From NCBI RefSeq assembly GCF_914271485.1, contig NZ_CAJZAG010000002.1, positions 124,001 to 188,000 on the forward strand: DNA of 64,000 nt, in the 5' to 3' direction. The DNA comes from Cupriavidus pampae. Lineage in GTDB: Bacteria; Pseudomonadota; Gammaproteobacteria; Burkholderiales; Burkholderiaceae. Below are positions 36,398-45,620 of this stretch, piece after piece. The notes beneath the pieces were generated by a model, which made no database searches, was not told the origin of the DNA, and worked only from the letters and a program-made list of their open reading frames with translations. Position 1 is the first letter of the stretch. Each line of letters starts with the position of its first letter. The position numbers were made by a program, and so were the translations under genes.

Positions 36398-37390
36398 TTA
36401 CACGCTTCGACGGAACAAACGGCCTTGCAGCAGCAGACGCAGCGTCATCAGAAACAGCGCCCCGATAAAGAGGTTGACGAACACGAACAGCGGCAGCGCG
36501 AGGCTGGCGAACAACGAGTTCGGCGCCAATGCCGCCGCGCGCAGGCACGCGAGCCCGAGCGCGGTCACGCCGAAGCTGAAGGCCCAGAAGGCCGGGGTCG
36601 TGCCCGATGCGGAAAACCAGCCGGCAAGCCGCGCAAGAAACAGAAACTGCATCAGCCCGTAACCGAACATCGCGTAGAACGGCCAGTCCAGACTGCCGCC
36701 GGTTACGGTCAGATAGGCCACCGCGCCCACCACGGGCGGGGCCAGCTGGATGCCAAGCGTCGGCCGTATCGCCGGCGGCAACTCGTCGCCAAGGTAGAGC
36801 CGGTAGGTCAGGATCGACTCGATCGCGAGCCACGAGAACAGCCCGGCGCCAAAGAACAGCTTGGCCAGATCGCCCCAGCCCAGCGCGCTGAGGGCGATTG
36901 CGGAGACGAAGTTGCCGGCCACGGTCGGCAGGTACATAACGGCGGTGGTATCGCCGAGCTTGCGCCCGCCGCGCATCATGCCGCCGCTGCGGAAGGTCGA
37001 GAACCCAAGCTGGGCGGCCGCGCCGAGCGCAATCAGCACCGCCCCGAGCGCCGGCATATACCCATGCAACCAGACCGCGACCAGCATCGTCGCCACCGGA
37101 ATCAGCCCGATAAAGCAGCAGGCCACGGGATGGCGCGCCTCGGCCAGGGCCTCGTCGCGTTGCCATATCCATTTGGCTGCGAACGAGAGCACCAGCACCG
37201 CCCAGATCAGCGTGGTCACCGCGAACAACACGTCGTGGACCACGAGACTGGCGCCCCACAACGTATGGGCGAGCTTCCAGCAGTTGGCCAGCCCCGACAT
37301 GCCAAGCACGATGCCGAGCGCCGAGGCGGGGATGGCGAACCCCGTGGCCGCGGGCGCGACGGGGACGGAGGCATTGCCGGTGGTGGTCAT
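36398..37390 (-). CDS. TehA/SLAC1-family anion or dicarboxylate transporter
   Basis: 330 residues from the ATG at 37390 with about ten transmembrane helices. The N-terminal FAIPASALGIVLGMSGLANCWK matches the TehA/SLAC1 (tellurite-resistance/dicarboxylate transporter) family, in which a Phe-gated pore passes anions. TehA-like proteins need not confer tellurite resistance. It is divergent from the maleylacetate reductase gene; the long open frame continuing upstream is only antisense to that gene. Confidence 0.82.
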   Translation of the reverse strand: MTTTGNASVPVAPAATGFAIPASALGIVLGMSGLANCWKLAHTLWGASLVVHDVLFAVTTLIWAVLVLSFAAKWIWQRDEALAEARHPVACCFIGLIPVATMLVAVWLHGYMPALGAVLIALGAAAQLGFSTFRSGGMMRGGRKLGDTTAVMYLPTVAGNFVSAIALSALGWGDLAKLFFGAGLFSWLAIESILTYRLYLGDELPPAIRPTLGIQLAPPVVGAVAYLTVTGGSLDWPFYAMFGYGLMQFLFLARLAGWFSASGTTPAFWAFSFGVTALGLACLRAAALAPNSLFASLALPLFVFVNLFIGALFLMTLRLLLQGRLFRRSV

Positions 37391-37636
37391 GGGGGTCCTT
37401 GGGGGCGAGGAAGCAAATGAACGGAAGCTTAAGCAAGCGGCGGCCGGATGCCAATGATCCAGCGGCATTGTTGCGCCATCATGTGAAGCGCCATCGTGCC
37501 TATCTAGAAGCGTGCGTCGCAGCACAAACCCGGGCGATTCTTCCACCTGCCTGAAGACTGTTTTTCGCCGGCACTGTTTCCTTGCGCCGGCAGGAAATAT
37601 AAGGTCTTGGGCAACAAGCAACGGATTCCAGAAAAA

Positions 37637-38701
37637 ATGCAGCCCTTTATATATGAAGCCCATGCGGCGCGCGTCGTGTTCGGCGCGGGTACCGTGCGGC
37701 AGGTAGGAGACGAGGTCGAACGGCTCGGGGGTACCCGGGCGCTGGTGCTCAGCACCCCCAACCAGGCCGATGCCGCCGACCGGGTAGCCGCCCAGCTCGG
37801 CGCGCGCAGTGCCGGCGTGCATGCCGGCGCGGTGATGCACGTACCGATCGAGGTCGCGCGCGAGGCCGTGGCGCGGGCCAGAGAAACCGGCGCGGACTGC
37901 ATGGTGGCGATCGGCGGCGGCTCGACGACCGGCCTGGCCAAGGCCATCGCGCTCGAAACCGGCCTGCCCTACGTCGCGATTCCGACCAGCTACGCGGGTT
38001 CGGAGATGACGCCGATCTACGGCCTGACCGAAGGCGGCCAGAAACGCACGGGCCGTGACCTGCGCGTGCTCGCGCGCGCGGTGATCTATGACCCGGAGCT
38101 GACCATCGACCTGCCGCCCCAGTTGACGGTGACGAGCGGGCTCAACGCCATCGCTCACGCAGCCGAGGGGCTGTATGCCCGCGACTCCAACCCGGTGATG
38201 TCGCTGATGGCCGAGGAGGGTATACGCGCGCTGTTCGAAGGCATCCCGGCGGTGGTCGCCAACCCGCGCGACCTTGCCGCGCGCGCGCACTGCCTGTATG
38301 GCGCGTGGCTATGCGGTACGGTGCTGGGCAACGTCGGCATGGCGCTGCATCACAAGCTGTGCCATACGATCGGCGGCAGTTTCGATCTGCCGCACGCCGA
38401 AACGCATACGATCGTGCTGCCGCACGCGCTGGCCTACAACGCCGTGGCCGTGCCGGACGCGATGGCGCGCATCGCGCGCGCGATTGGTGGCGATGCGGCC
38501 GATGTGCCGGGCCGCCTGTTCGATATGGCAGCGCGGCAAGGCGTCCCCGTTGCGCTACGCGATATCGGCATGCGCGAGACCGATATCGAGGTGGCACTCG
38601 AACGCGCGCTGGCCAATCCGTACTGGAATCCACGCCAGATCGAACGCGAGCCGCTGCGCGCGCTGCTGCAGGCCGCCTACGCCGGCACACGGCCCAGCTA
38701 A
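37637..38701 (+). CDS. Maleylacetate reductase (iron-containing alcohol dehydrogenase family)
   Basis: 354 residues from the ATG at 37637. Signatures of maleylacetate reductase: MQPFIYEAHAARVVFGAGT at the start, AIGGGSTTGLAKAIAL (nucleotide binding), PTSYAGSEMTPIYGLTE and the GLNAIAHAAEGLYA and HHKLCHTIGGSFDLPHAETHT blocks with metal-ligand His. It reduces maleylacetate to 3-oxoadipate with NAD(P)H, the step after hydroxyquinol ring cleavage. The ring-cleaving dioxygenase lies in the same cluster at 46617. Confidence 0.92.
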   Translation: MQPFIYEAHAARVVFGAGTVRQVGDEVERLGGTRALVLSTPNQADAADRVAAQLGARSAGVHAGAVMHVPIEVAREAVARARETGADCMVAIGGGSTTGLAKAIALETGLPYVAIPTSYAGSEMTPIYGLTEGGQKRTGRDLRVLARAVIYDPELTIDLPPQLTVTSGLNAIAHAAEGLYARDSNPVMSLMAEEGIRALFEGIPAVVANPRDLAARAHCLYGAWLCGTVLGNVGMALHHKLCHTIGGSFDLPHAETHTIVLPHALAYNAVAVPDAMARIARAIGGDAADVPGRLFDMAARQGVPVALRDIGMRETDIEVALERALANPYWNPRQIEREPLRALLQAAYAGTRPS

Positions 38702-38724
38702 CAAGACGTACAGGAGCGAGACAA

Positions 38725-39594
38725 ATGAAAATTGCATTCGTGGGAACCGGCAAGATGGGGCTGCCGATGGCCCGGCACCTTGCCGCTGGTGGGCATGAAG
38801 TCGTGGCCTTCGACATTGCGCCCGCGCAGGCCGCCGCTGCACGCGCCGCGGGCCTGACCGTGGCAGCCTCGCTGGCGGACGCCGTCGGCGGCGCCGAGGC
38901 GACGTTCAGCTCGATGCCGCATGACGCGGCCTTTGCTGCGGTGTCCGCCGAAGTGGCCGCGGCCGCCCGGCCCGGTTCGCTCTATATCGATACCAGCACG
39001 ATCTCGCCCGTGGCCTCGGCCGCGGCGGCCACCGTGCTCGCGGCGCGCGACATCGGCTATCTGCGCGTGACCGTTTCCGGCAACAACCATATGGCCGAGG
39101 CCGCCAAGCTGACCTCAATGGTGTCCGGTCCCGCGTCGGCCTATGAGCGCGTGCAACCGCTGCTCGCAACGTTCGGCCCGACGCAGTTCTATCTAGGCGA
39201 TGGCGAGCAGGCCCGCCTGATGAAGCTCGTGATCAACCTGCTGATCGGCCTGACCTCGGGCATGCTGGCCGAAGCGCTGACGCTGGGCCAGAAAGGCGGG
39301 CTCGACTGGAAGTCGATGTGGCAGGTGATTACCGCGAGCGCGGTGGCGTCGCCGATCGTCAAGGCGAAGTCGGAGCAATTGTCCGTGCACGACTACACAC
39401 CGACGTTTACGGTCGATCAGATGCTCAAGGATGTCGGTCTGATTCTCGACGCCGGCGCGGACCTGCGCGTGCCGATGGGCCTGACCGCCCTGCTCGGCCA
39501 GATGCTGCAGGGCGCCGCCGCGCAGGGTTTTGCCGGCGACGACTACGCGGCGGTGATCAAATCCGCGGCGCGCTCGGCGGGCCTGCCTGGCTGA
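38725..39594 (+). CDS. NAD(P)-dependent beta-hydroxyacid dehydrogenase (3-hydroxyisobutyrate dehydrogenase family)
   Basis: A 289-residue protein with an N-terminal Rossmann motif FVGTGKMGLPMARHLAAGGHEV. The catalytic Lys is in the helix RLMKLVINLLIG, and a substrate-binding-like segment TVSGNNHMAE replaces the usual DAPVSGG. It follows maleylacetate reductase by 23 bases with a GGAGCGAG ribosome site and is probably co-transcribed. It could oxidise a side-chain hydroxyacid of the pathway substrate; the exact role is unknown. Confidence 0.85.
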   Translation: MKIAFVGTGKMGLPMARHLAAGGHEVVAFDIAPAQAAAARAAGLTVAASLADAVGGAEATFSSMPHDAAFAAVSAEVAAAARPGSLYIDTSTISPVASAAAATVLAARDIGYLRVTVSGNNHMAEAAKLTSMVSGPASAYERVQPLLATFGPTQFYLGDGEQARLMKLVINLLIGLTSGMLAEALTLGQKGGLDWKSMWQVITASAVASPIVKAKSEQLSVHDYTPTFTVDQMLKDVGLILDAGADLRVPMGLTALLGQMLQGAAAQGFAGDDYAAVIKSAARSAGLPG

Positions 39595-39598
39595 GCGA

Positions 39599-40549
39599 TC
39601 AACTGGTCCACTTCCGCTCGTAATCCATGCGGTGGAAGTGGTCGACCAGAAACTCGATAAACAGGCGCACCCGCGCGGGCAGGTGTGCCCTGTTCTGGAA
39701 CGCGATATTCACGGTCAGCCGTGGCAGATCCCAGTCGTCGAGCACCGGCACCAGACGGCCCGCGACGATATCGTCGTAGATGATGTACTTGGGCTGCACC
39801 AGGATGCCCATGCCCTTGAGCGCGGCCGCGCGCAGCACCTGACCGTCGTTCGACTCGAACGTGCTGCGCACGTTGATCACGCGCTTCTCCCCGCTGCCTG
39901 CACCACCGTCCACACCCTCTTCCGCACGCCCACGCGTAAAGATCAGCTCGTTCGGCCGGTTCGCGTACGAATAGATCAGCATCGCGTGATTGGCGAGGTC
40001 CTCGACCGTGCGTGGCGTGCCGCGCTGATCGAGGTAGCGCGGCGAGGCCGCGAGTATGCGTCGCGTCTGTGCCAGCCGCCGCACCGTGAGGTTCGAGTCC
40101 GGCTCGAACTCACGCGTGCGAATCGCGAGGTCGATGCCGCTATCCATGATGTCGTAGTACCGATTGGCCGCAATGATATTGACGCTGACCTTCGGATAGC
40201 GCGCGGTGAACTCCGGTAACAGCGGCGCAATATGGATCATCGAGAACGACAGAGAGGCGGTGACCGTCAGCGTGCCGTCTGCTTCGAGCACATTGGCGCT
40301 GACATCCGCCTCCGCTTCCTTCATCTCCGCTAGCACTTCCTTGCAGCGCCGGAAGAACTGTTCACCGACCTGCGTCAGATAGAGCCGCCGCGTGCTGCGT
40401 TCGATCAGGCGCGCAGATAACCGGCGCTCGAGCGAATTCAGATAGCGGCTGGCCGCGGCATTCGACATCTCGAGATTCTCGGCTGCCTTGGTCAGGCTGC
40501 CCAACTCGGCGGTCTGCACAAACAACTCGATCTCGGTCCATCGATCCAT
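39599..40549 (-). CDS. LysR-family transcriptional regulator
   Basis: A 316-residue LTTR of the DNA-binding type SLTKAAENLEMSNAAASRYLNSLERRLSARL (about residues 17-47) with a full effector-binding domain. It includes a short Gly-rich insertion (about residues 210-225: GGAGSGE). It is divergent from the amidohydrolase/ABC/dioxygenase operon starting at 40692, so it is the best candidate for that operon's regulator; the two amidohydrolases of this window each have their own LysR neighbour. Confidence 0.9.
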   Translation of the reverse strand: MDRWTEIELFVQTAELGSLTKAAENLEMSNAAASRYLNSLERRLSARLIERSTRRLYLTQVGEQFFRRCKEVLAEMKEAEADVSANVLEADGTLTVTASLSFSMIHIAPLLPEFTARYPKVSVNIIAANRYYDIMDSGIDLAIRTREFEPDSNLTVRRLAQTRRILAASPRYLDQRGTPRTVEDLANHAMLIYSYANRPNELIFTRGRAEEGVDGGAGSGEKRVINVRSTFESNDGQVLRAAALKGMGILVQPKYIIYDDIVAGRLVPVLDDWDLPRLTVNIAFQNRAHLPARVRLFIEFLVDHFHRMDYERKWTS

Positions 40550-40589
40550 GCGTCGTCTCCATCGCTTTGCAGCGTTATTTTCTCGCCAG

Positions 40590-40608
40590 GAGGAAGAAAC
40601 ATTTCCTC
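40590..40608. promoter_or_regulatory. Short inverted repeat in the LysR/amidohydrolase divergent promoter
   Basis: GAGGAA at 40590-40595 and TTCCTC at 40603-40608 form a small inverted repeat in the 142-base gap between the LysR gene and the amidohydrolase. It is a candidate LysR operator; length is too short to be sure. Confidence 0.3.
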
Positions 40609-40691
40609 AGGCGGCATTCTTTTTCGATTTGGCCGAGTATAGACTGCTTTGCAACCGGCCACTGATGATGCCGGACCAGGAGACAACCACG

Positions 40692-42053
40692 ATGACGCGA
40701 ACGCTTATTCGCGGGGCCACGCTCGTCACCATGGACCCGGTGCACGGCAACCGGAGCGGCGTAATGACCGGCGATCTGCTGATCGACGGCGACCGCATCG
40801 CGGCCATCGGTGCCAACCTCCAAACCGATGTGCCCGCCGATATCGTCCAGATCGACGCACGCGGTTTCATCGTCACGCCCGGCTTTATCAACGCCCACAT
40901 GCATACGTGGCAAACCGCCCTGCGCGGCGTCGCCGCGGGCTGGACGCTCACCGAATACTTCCGCCAGATGCACGCGGGTCTGGCCACGCGTTTCACCCCC
41001 GAGGACATCCATATCGCCACGCTGGTGGGCGCATGGAACCAGCTCGATTGCGGCACCACCACGCTGGTCGACTGGTGCCACAACAACCCGACGCCCGCGC
41101 ACAGCGACGCCGCCATCGATGCGCTGGACGCCTCCGGCATTCGCGCCGCGTTCTTCCACGGCTCGCCCAAGCCCGATCCCAAGCCTGGTGTCGCACCGTT
41201 CTGGGAAACGCCGCATCCGCGTGGCGAGGTCGAACGGATCGCGCGCCGTCTGCAGGGCAACGAGCGCGTCAGCCTCGGCCTCGCGATCCTCGGCCCGCAC
41301 TATTCGACGCTCGACGTGGCGCTGCACGATTTCGCACTGGCCAGGGACTTCGGTCTGATCGCGAGCATGCATCAGGGTGGCGGCGCGGCGCGCACGCCCG
41401 AGGGCTGGGACCGCCTCGAAGCGGCTGGCCTGCTCGGCCCGCATATCAATATCGTGCACGGCAACAACCTGACCGATGCGCAGCTCGCGCGCTTTGTCGA
41501 GGCCGGCATGACCTTCTCGATCACGCCCGAGAACGAATTGACGCAGGGCCACGGATTTCCGATCACGGGCCGGCTGCGCGATCTCGGCACGGCACCGTCG
41601 CTCGGCGTCGATCTCGAATCGGGACTATCGGGCGAGATGTTCGTGGCCGCGCGCATCGCGCTCGGCGTGCAGCGCGCGCTCGATCACGCCGCTTATCGCA
41701 CTGCGCACGAAGGCATTGCCGCGCAACATCAGGTCAGTTGCCACGACGCGCTGGCATGGATCACGGTGGCAGGCGCACACATGCTCGGCTTGTCCGACCA
41801 GCTCGGTTCGCTCACGCCTGGCAAGCAGGCGGACCTCGTGATGATCGATGCGCGCCGCATGAACATGTTCCCCGTGCACGACCCGGTGAGCGCGGTGGTG
41901 ATGCAGGCCAGCCTAGCCAATATCGACAGCGTGTTCGTGGCTGGGGTTGCGCGCAAGCGCAACGGCCAGATGCTGGCCGAGGGCATGCCGTCCGCGCTCG
42001 CGCAACTGCGTGTGTCGGGCGAACGCCTGCTGCAGGGCCATATACAAGAATAG
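40692..42053 (+). CDS. Amidohydrolase-superfamily deaminase (guanine/hydroxyatrazine-type)
   Basis: 453 residues from the ATG at 40692 after an AGGAGA site; an upstream in-frame ATG pair at 40665 is the alternative. It has the metal HxH motif in NAHMHTW, further His in MHQGGG and NIVHGNNL, and Asp in GVDLESGLSG. The C-terminal GSLTPGKQADLVMID closes the beta-sandwich. It is paralogous to the protein at 31812 but diverged. As first gene of an operon with a periplasmic-binding ABC importer and hydroxyquinol dioxygenase, it probably hydrolyses the imported N-containing substrate. Confidence 0.85.
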   Translation: MTRTLIRGATLVTMDPVHGNRSGVMTGDLLIDGDRIAAIGANLQTDVPADIVQIDARGFIVTPGFINAHMHTWQTALRGVAAGWTLTEYFRQMHAGLATRFTPEDIHIATLVGAWNQLDCGTTTLVDWCHNNPTPAHSDAAIDALDASGIRAAFFHGSPKPDPKPGVAPFWETPHPRGEVERIARRLQGNERVSLGLAILGPHYSTLDVALHDFALARDFGLIASMHQGGGAARTPEGWDRLEAAGLLGPHINIVHGNNLTDAQLARFVEAGMTFSITPENELTQGHGFPITGRLRDLGTAPSLGVDLESGLSGEMFVAARIALGVQRALDHAAYRTAHEGIAAQHQVSCHDALAWITVAGAHMLGLSDQLGSLTPGKQADLVMIDARRMNMFPVHDPVSAVVMQASLANIDSVFVAGVARKRNGQMLAEGMPSALAQLRVSGERLLQGHIQE

Positions 42054-42063
42054 GAGGAGACTC

Positions 42064-43572
42064 ATGAACACAATCTGCGACGCCCCGCCACTGTTGGAGA
42101 TGCGGGGCATCTCGAAGACCTTCCCGGGCGTCAAGGCGCTCGACGACGTGTCATTCTCGGTCTATCCGGGCGAAGTCCATATGCTGCTCGGCGAGAATGG
42201 CGCCGGCAAGTCATCGCTGATGAAGGTGCTGTGCGGCGTCTATGTGGCTGACGCCGGCGAGTTCTATCACCAGGGCCAGCAGGTCAGCGTGGCGAGCCCC
42301 GCGGACACCATGCGCCTGGGTATCGCGGTGATCTTTCAGGAATTCTCGCTGGTGCCGTACCTGAACCTTGCGCAGAACATCTTTCTGGGCCGCGAGCCGC
42401 GTGGCTGGCTGCCCGGTTCGGTCGATCACAAGACCATGCATGCGGAAGCGCGTCGGCTGCTCGACCTGCTTGGCCTCGACCTGTCCACGCACACGCTTGT
42501 GCATGAACTGGGCGTGGCGCAGCAGCAGATGATCGAGATCGCCAAGGCGCTGTCGCAGAACGCGCGCATCCTCGTGCTCGACGAACCGACCGCCGCGCTG
42601 TCCGACCGCGAGACCGAGCGTCTGTTCGAGGTCATCGGTCGGCTCAAGGCCGATGGCGTATCGCTGATCTATATCTCGCATCGCATGGCCGAAGTGTTCG
42701 CGCTCGGGGACCGCATTACGGTGATGCGCGACGGCCGCAAGGTCGGCAGCTACCTGCCCGGTGATGCCACGCCGGATGAATTGGTCGCGCGCATGGTCGG
42801 CCGCAAGGTGGACATGACCTACCAACGCACGCGCGGTGGCCCCACCGGCGAACTGGCATTGGAAGTGCGCGGTGTGAGCGCGGCCAACGGCATCGAAGGC
42901 ATCAACCTCAATGTACGCGCCGGCGAGATCGTCGGCCTGGCCGGTCTGGTAGGTTCGGGCCGCAGCGAGGTGGCGCGCGCGATCTTCGGCGCCGATGCGA
43001 TTCACACGGGCGAAATCCGCATCTTCGGCAAAGCGATGACAGGCGGCCCGGAAAAGGCCCGCGCGCTCGGCGCGGCGCTGATTCCCGAGAGCCGCAAGAC
43101 CGAAGGGTTGGCCCTGATCCGCACCGTGCGCGACAACCTGATGCTGGCCGGAATCGGCCGCGCATTTCCGGCGCGCTGGTATAGCGGCAAGAAGGCCGAC
43201 GTGATGTCCGCGCGCGAGATCGAGCGGTTGCGCATCGCCACGCCAAGCGGCGACCAGCTCGCGCAGAACCTGTCGGGCGGCAATCAGCAGAAGATCGTCA
43301 TCGGCAAGTGGCTGCTGGCCGAGTCGCGGCTGTTTATCTTCGACGAGCCGACGCGCGGCATCGACGTGGGCGCGAAGGCCGAGATCTTCGCGCTGATCGA
43401 CGGCCTCGTGAAAGATGGCGCCGCAGTGCTGCTGATCAGCTCCGAACTGCCCGAGATCGTCAACGTCTGCGATCGCACGTATGTGATGCGCGAGGGCCGG
43501 GTTGCCGGCGAGCTCGACTACACGCAAATGACCGAGGAAAGCGTTCTGCAACTGGGGATGAACGATGCCTGA
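42064..43572 (+). CDS. Sugar-type ABC importer, duplicated ATPase subunit
   Basis: A 502-residue protein with two fused ABC domains. The first has Walker A GENGAGKSS (about residue 45) and Walker B ILVLDEPTAAL; in the second the Walker A is replaced by LVGSGRSEVARAI, and the signature LSGGNQQKIVIGKW is normal. This is typical of RbsA/MglA-type ATPases. It follows the amidohydrolase after ten bases and overlaps the first permease by eight. The partners are sugar-family permeases and a periplasmic receptor, but purines and other non-sugars are also carried by this class. Confidence 0.92.
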   Translation: MNTICDAPPLLEMRGISKTFPGVKALDDVSFSVYPGEVHMLLGENGAGKSSLMKVLCGVYVADAGEFYHQGQQVSVASPADTMRLGIAVIFQEFSLVPYLNLAQNIFLGREPRGWLPGSVDHKTMHAEARRLLDLLGLDLSTHTLVHELGVAQQQMIEIAKALSQNARILVLDEPTAALSDRETERLFEVIGRLKADGVSLIYISHRMAEVFALGDRITVMRDGRKVGSYLPGDATPDELVARMVGRKVDMTYQRTRGGPTGELALEVRGVSAANGIEGINLNVRAGEIVGLAGLVGSGRSEVARAIFGADAIHTGEIRIFGKAMTGGPEKARALGAALIPESRKTEGLALIRTVRDNLMLAGIGRAFPARWYSGKKADVMSAREIERLRIATPSGDQLAQNLSGGNQQKIVIGKWLLAESRLFIFDEPTRGIDVGAKAEIFALIDGLVKDGAAVLLISSELPEIVNVCDRTYVMREGRVAGELDYTQMTEESVLQLGMNDA

Positions 43573-44602
43573 CATGCCTGATACCCGCCCTGCCACGCCC
43601 GCCATGCTGCATGCCGATGCGCTCACGCTGGCCTCGGCCGCGCACCACTCCGCCGCCATCCCGCCTGCGCAACTGTTGGGCCGCGTGCCCGGCGCGGCCT
43701 GGGTGCTGCTGGCGCTGATCGCCGTCTTCAGCGTGTTCGGTCCCGGCTTTCTGAGCGTGGCCAACCTGCTCAACGTCGGCACCCAATCGACGATCCTGCT
43801 GCTGATCGCGCTGCCGATGACACTGATCATCATGACCGAAGGTCTCGACCTGTCGATCGGCGCGGTACTCACGCTGTGCGGCGTGGTGCTGGCGATGGTC
43901 AATATCAGCACGGGCTCGGTGTCGCTCGCGCTGCTGGCCGCGCTTGGCGTCGGCATTGCCTTCGGCCTCGTCAACGGTGGCCTGGTCACCGGGCTCGGCA
44001 TCCCCCCGTTCGTGGCGACGCTTGGCACGCTGGGCGCCGCGCAAGGACTGGCGCTGGTGCTGACCGACGGCCAGAGCGTGGTCGGCATCTCCGATTCGAT
44101 CCCCGACCTCTATGCAGGGACATGGCTCGGCGTGCCGATTCCGATCTGGATTGCGTTTGCCAGCTACGCGTTGTTCCACTGGCTGCTTTATCGCACGCGC
44201 TTTGGCGCCTATGTGTTCGCGCTCGGCGGTAATCGCGAAGCGCTGAAGTTCGCCGGCGTCAGCATCCATCGCTATCTGATTGCGGTGTACGTGCTGGGCG
44301 GCGTGATGGCCGGCATTGCCGCGCTGCTGCTGACCGCGCGCATGAATGCGGGCCACCCGACGGCCGCCATTGGCATGGAGTTCGATGCCATCGCCGCTGT
44401 TGCCGTGGGCGGCACCACGTTCGATCGCGGCAACGGCTGGCTGCCCGGCACCGTGCTCGGCGTGCTGGCCGTGGGCGTGCTGCGCAATGGCCTGAATCTG
44501 CTTGGCGTGCCCTCGGCGGTGCAGGTGGCGGCCATCGGTCTACTGGTGCTGCTCGTGCTGTTGATCGAATCGTTCAAGAACACCGCGAAGGAGCGCGCAT
44601 GA
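43565..44602 (+). CDS. ABC importer permease (ribose/RbsC type)
   Basis: A 345-residue permease with eight to ten transmembrane helices and the family motifs TLIIMTEGLDLSIGAVLTLC and FALGGNREALKFAGVS. An N-terminal extension of about 35 residues precedes the first helix. It overlaps the ATPase gene by eight bases and the second permease by four, so the operon is translationally coupled. Two distinct permeases suggest a heteromeric channel. Confidence 0.92.
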   Translation: MPDMPDTRPATPAMLHADALTLASAAHHSAAIPPAQLLGRVPGAAWVLLALIAVFSVFGPGFLSVANLLNVGTQSTILLLIALPMTLIIMTEGLDLSIGAVLTLCGVVLAMVNISTGSVSLALLAALGVGIAFGLVNGGLVTGLGIPPFVATLGTLGAAQGLALVLTDGQSVVGISDSIPDLYAGTWLGVPIPIWIAFASYALFHWLLYRTRFGAYVFALGGNREALKFAGVSIHRYLIAVYVLGGVMAGIAALLLTARMNAGHPTAAIGMEFDAIAAVAVGGTTFDRGNGWLPGTVLGVLAVGVLRNGLNLLGVPSAVQVAAIGLLVLLVLLIESFKNTAKERA

Positions 44603-45579
44603 CTACCTCGACTACCGCGGGTGCGTCGGCACCGCTGTCCCTCTCTGCTGACGCGCGTTCGTTTGTCTATCGGCTGGCCGCGCTCGGCATCCTGTGCGCC
44701 GTGCTGGCGGTTGCCTCCGATGCGTTCCTGACCACCGGCAATCTGATCAACGTGTTGCGTCAAGCCAGTCTGCTGTTCCTGCTGGCCTCCGGCCTGACGC
44801 TGGTGATCCTGACCGGCGGCCTCGACCTGTCCGTGGGCGCGAACGTCGCCATGTCCGCGTGCCTGGCCGCGAGCGTGATCAAGGGCACCGGCTCGCCGCT
44901 GCTTGGGGTCGGCGCGGGCCTCGGCGCTGGCACGCTGATCGGCCTCGCCAATGGCTTGCTGGTCGCCAAGCTGCGTATTCCGCCGTTTATCGCCACGTAC
45001 GGCATGTTGTGGGTGCTGCACGGCCTGACCTACTGGTTTATGGCCGGCGAGACCATTCATGGCTTTCCGCCCGAGTTTCGCGCGATTGGCAGTGGCTACC
45101 TCTGGGGCGTGCCGATCCCCGTGTTCCTGATGCTTGCGTTCCTGTTCGTCGGGATCGCGGTGGCGCAGAAGACCACGTTCGGGCAGGAGATCTATGCGAT
45201 TGGCGCCAATCCCGTGGCCGCGCGGCTGTCTGGCGTGCCGGTGGGCCGCCGGCTGGTGCTGGTCTATGTGATCAGCGGCGCGATGGCCGGCCTTGCCAGC
45301 CTGGTGTTTCTCGCGCGGCTGAACTCGGCCGAGGGCGATATCGGCGAGGCCCTGACGCTGCCGGCGATTGCCGCGGTGCTGATCGGCGGTACCTCGCTGT
45401 TCGGTGGCGTGGGACGCGTCTCCGGCACGCTGATCGGCGCGATCATCCTCACGCTTGTGCTCAACGGCATGAACCTGCTGACCATCAGCGCCAACTGGCA
45501 ACCGCTGGTCACGGGGGTCATCGTCGTGCTGGCGGTGTTTTTCGACACGCTGTCCCGCCGCAAGAGCGGAACGCGCTGA
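44599..45579 (+). CDS. ABC importer permease (ribose/RbsC type)
   Basis: A 326-residue second permease, homologous to the previous gene, with LVILTGGLDLSVGANVAMS and YAIGANPVAARLSGVPV. It overlaps the first permease by four bases (ATGA). Hydrophobic helices are regular and complete, and the gene ends 41 bases before the receptor gene. Confidence 0.92.
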   Translation: MTTSTTAGASAPLSLSADARSFVYRLAALGILCAVLAVASDAFLTTGNLINVLRQASLLFLLASGLTLVILTGGLDLSVGANVAMSACLAASVIKGTGSPLLGVGAGLGAGTLIGLANGLLVAKLRIPPFIATYGMLWVLHGLTYWFMAGETIHGFPPEFRAIGSGYLWGVPIPVFLMLAFLFVGIAVAQKTTFGQEIYAIGANPVAARLSGVPVGRRLVLVYVISGAMAGLASLVFLARLNSAEGDIGEALTLPAIAAVLIGGTSLFGGVGRVSGTLIGAIILTLVLNGMNLLTISANWQPLVTGVIVVLAVFFDTLSRRKSGTR

Positions 45580-45620
45580 TTTGCCTGCTTCTTATCACCA
45601 TACCTACAACGGAGACTGAC

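Noticed and set aside
37560..37620. GCCGGC inverted repeats between the TehA-like and maleylacetate reductase genes
   Set aside because: Short self-complementary GC words common in this genome; too weak to call an operator or terminator.
37391..38290. N-terminal extension of the TehA-like frame to 630 codons
   Set aside because: The extra 300 codons are antisense to the maleylacetate reductase gene; the ATG at 37390 begins the family N-terminus.
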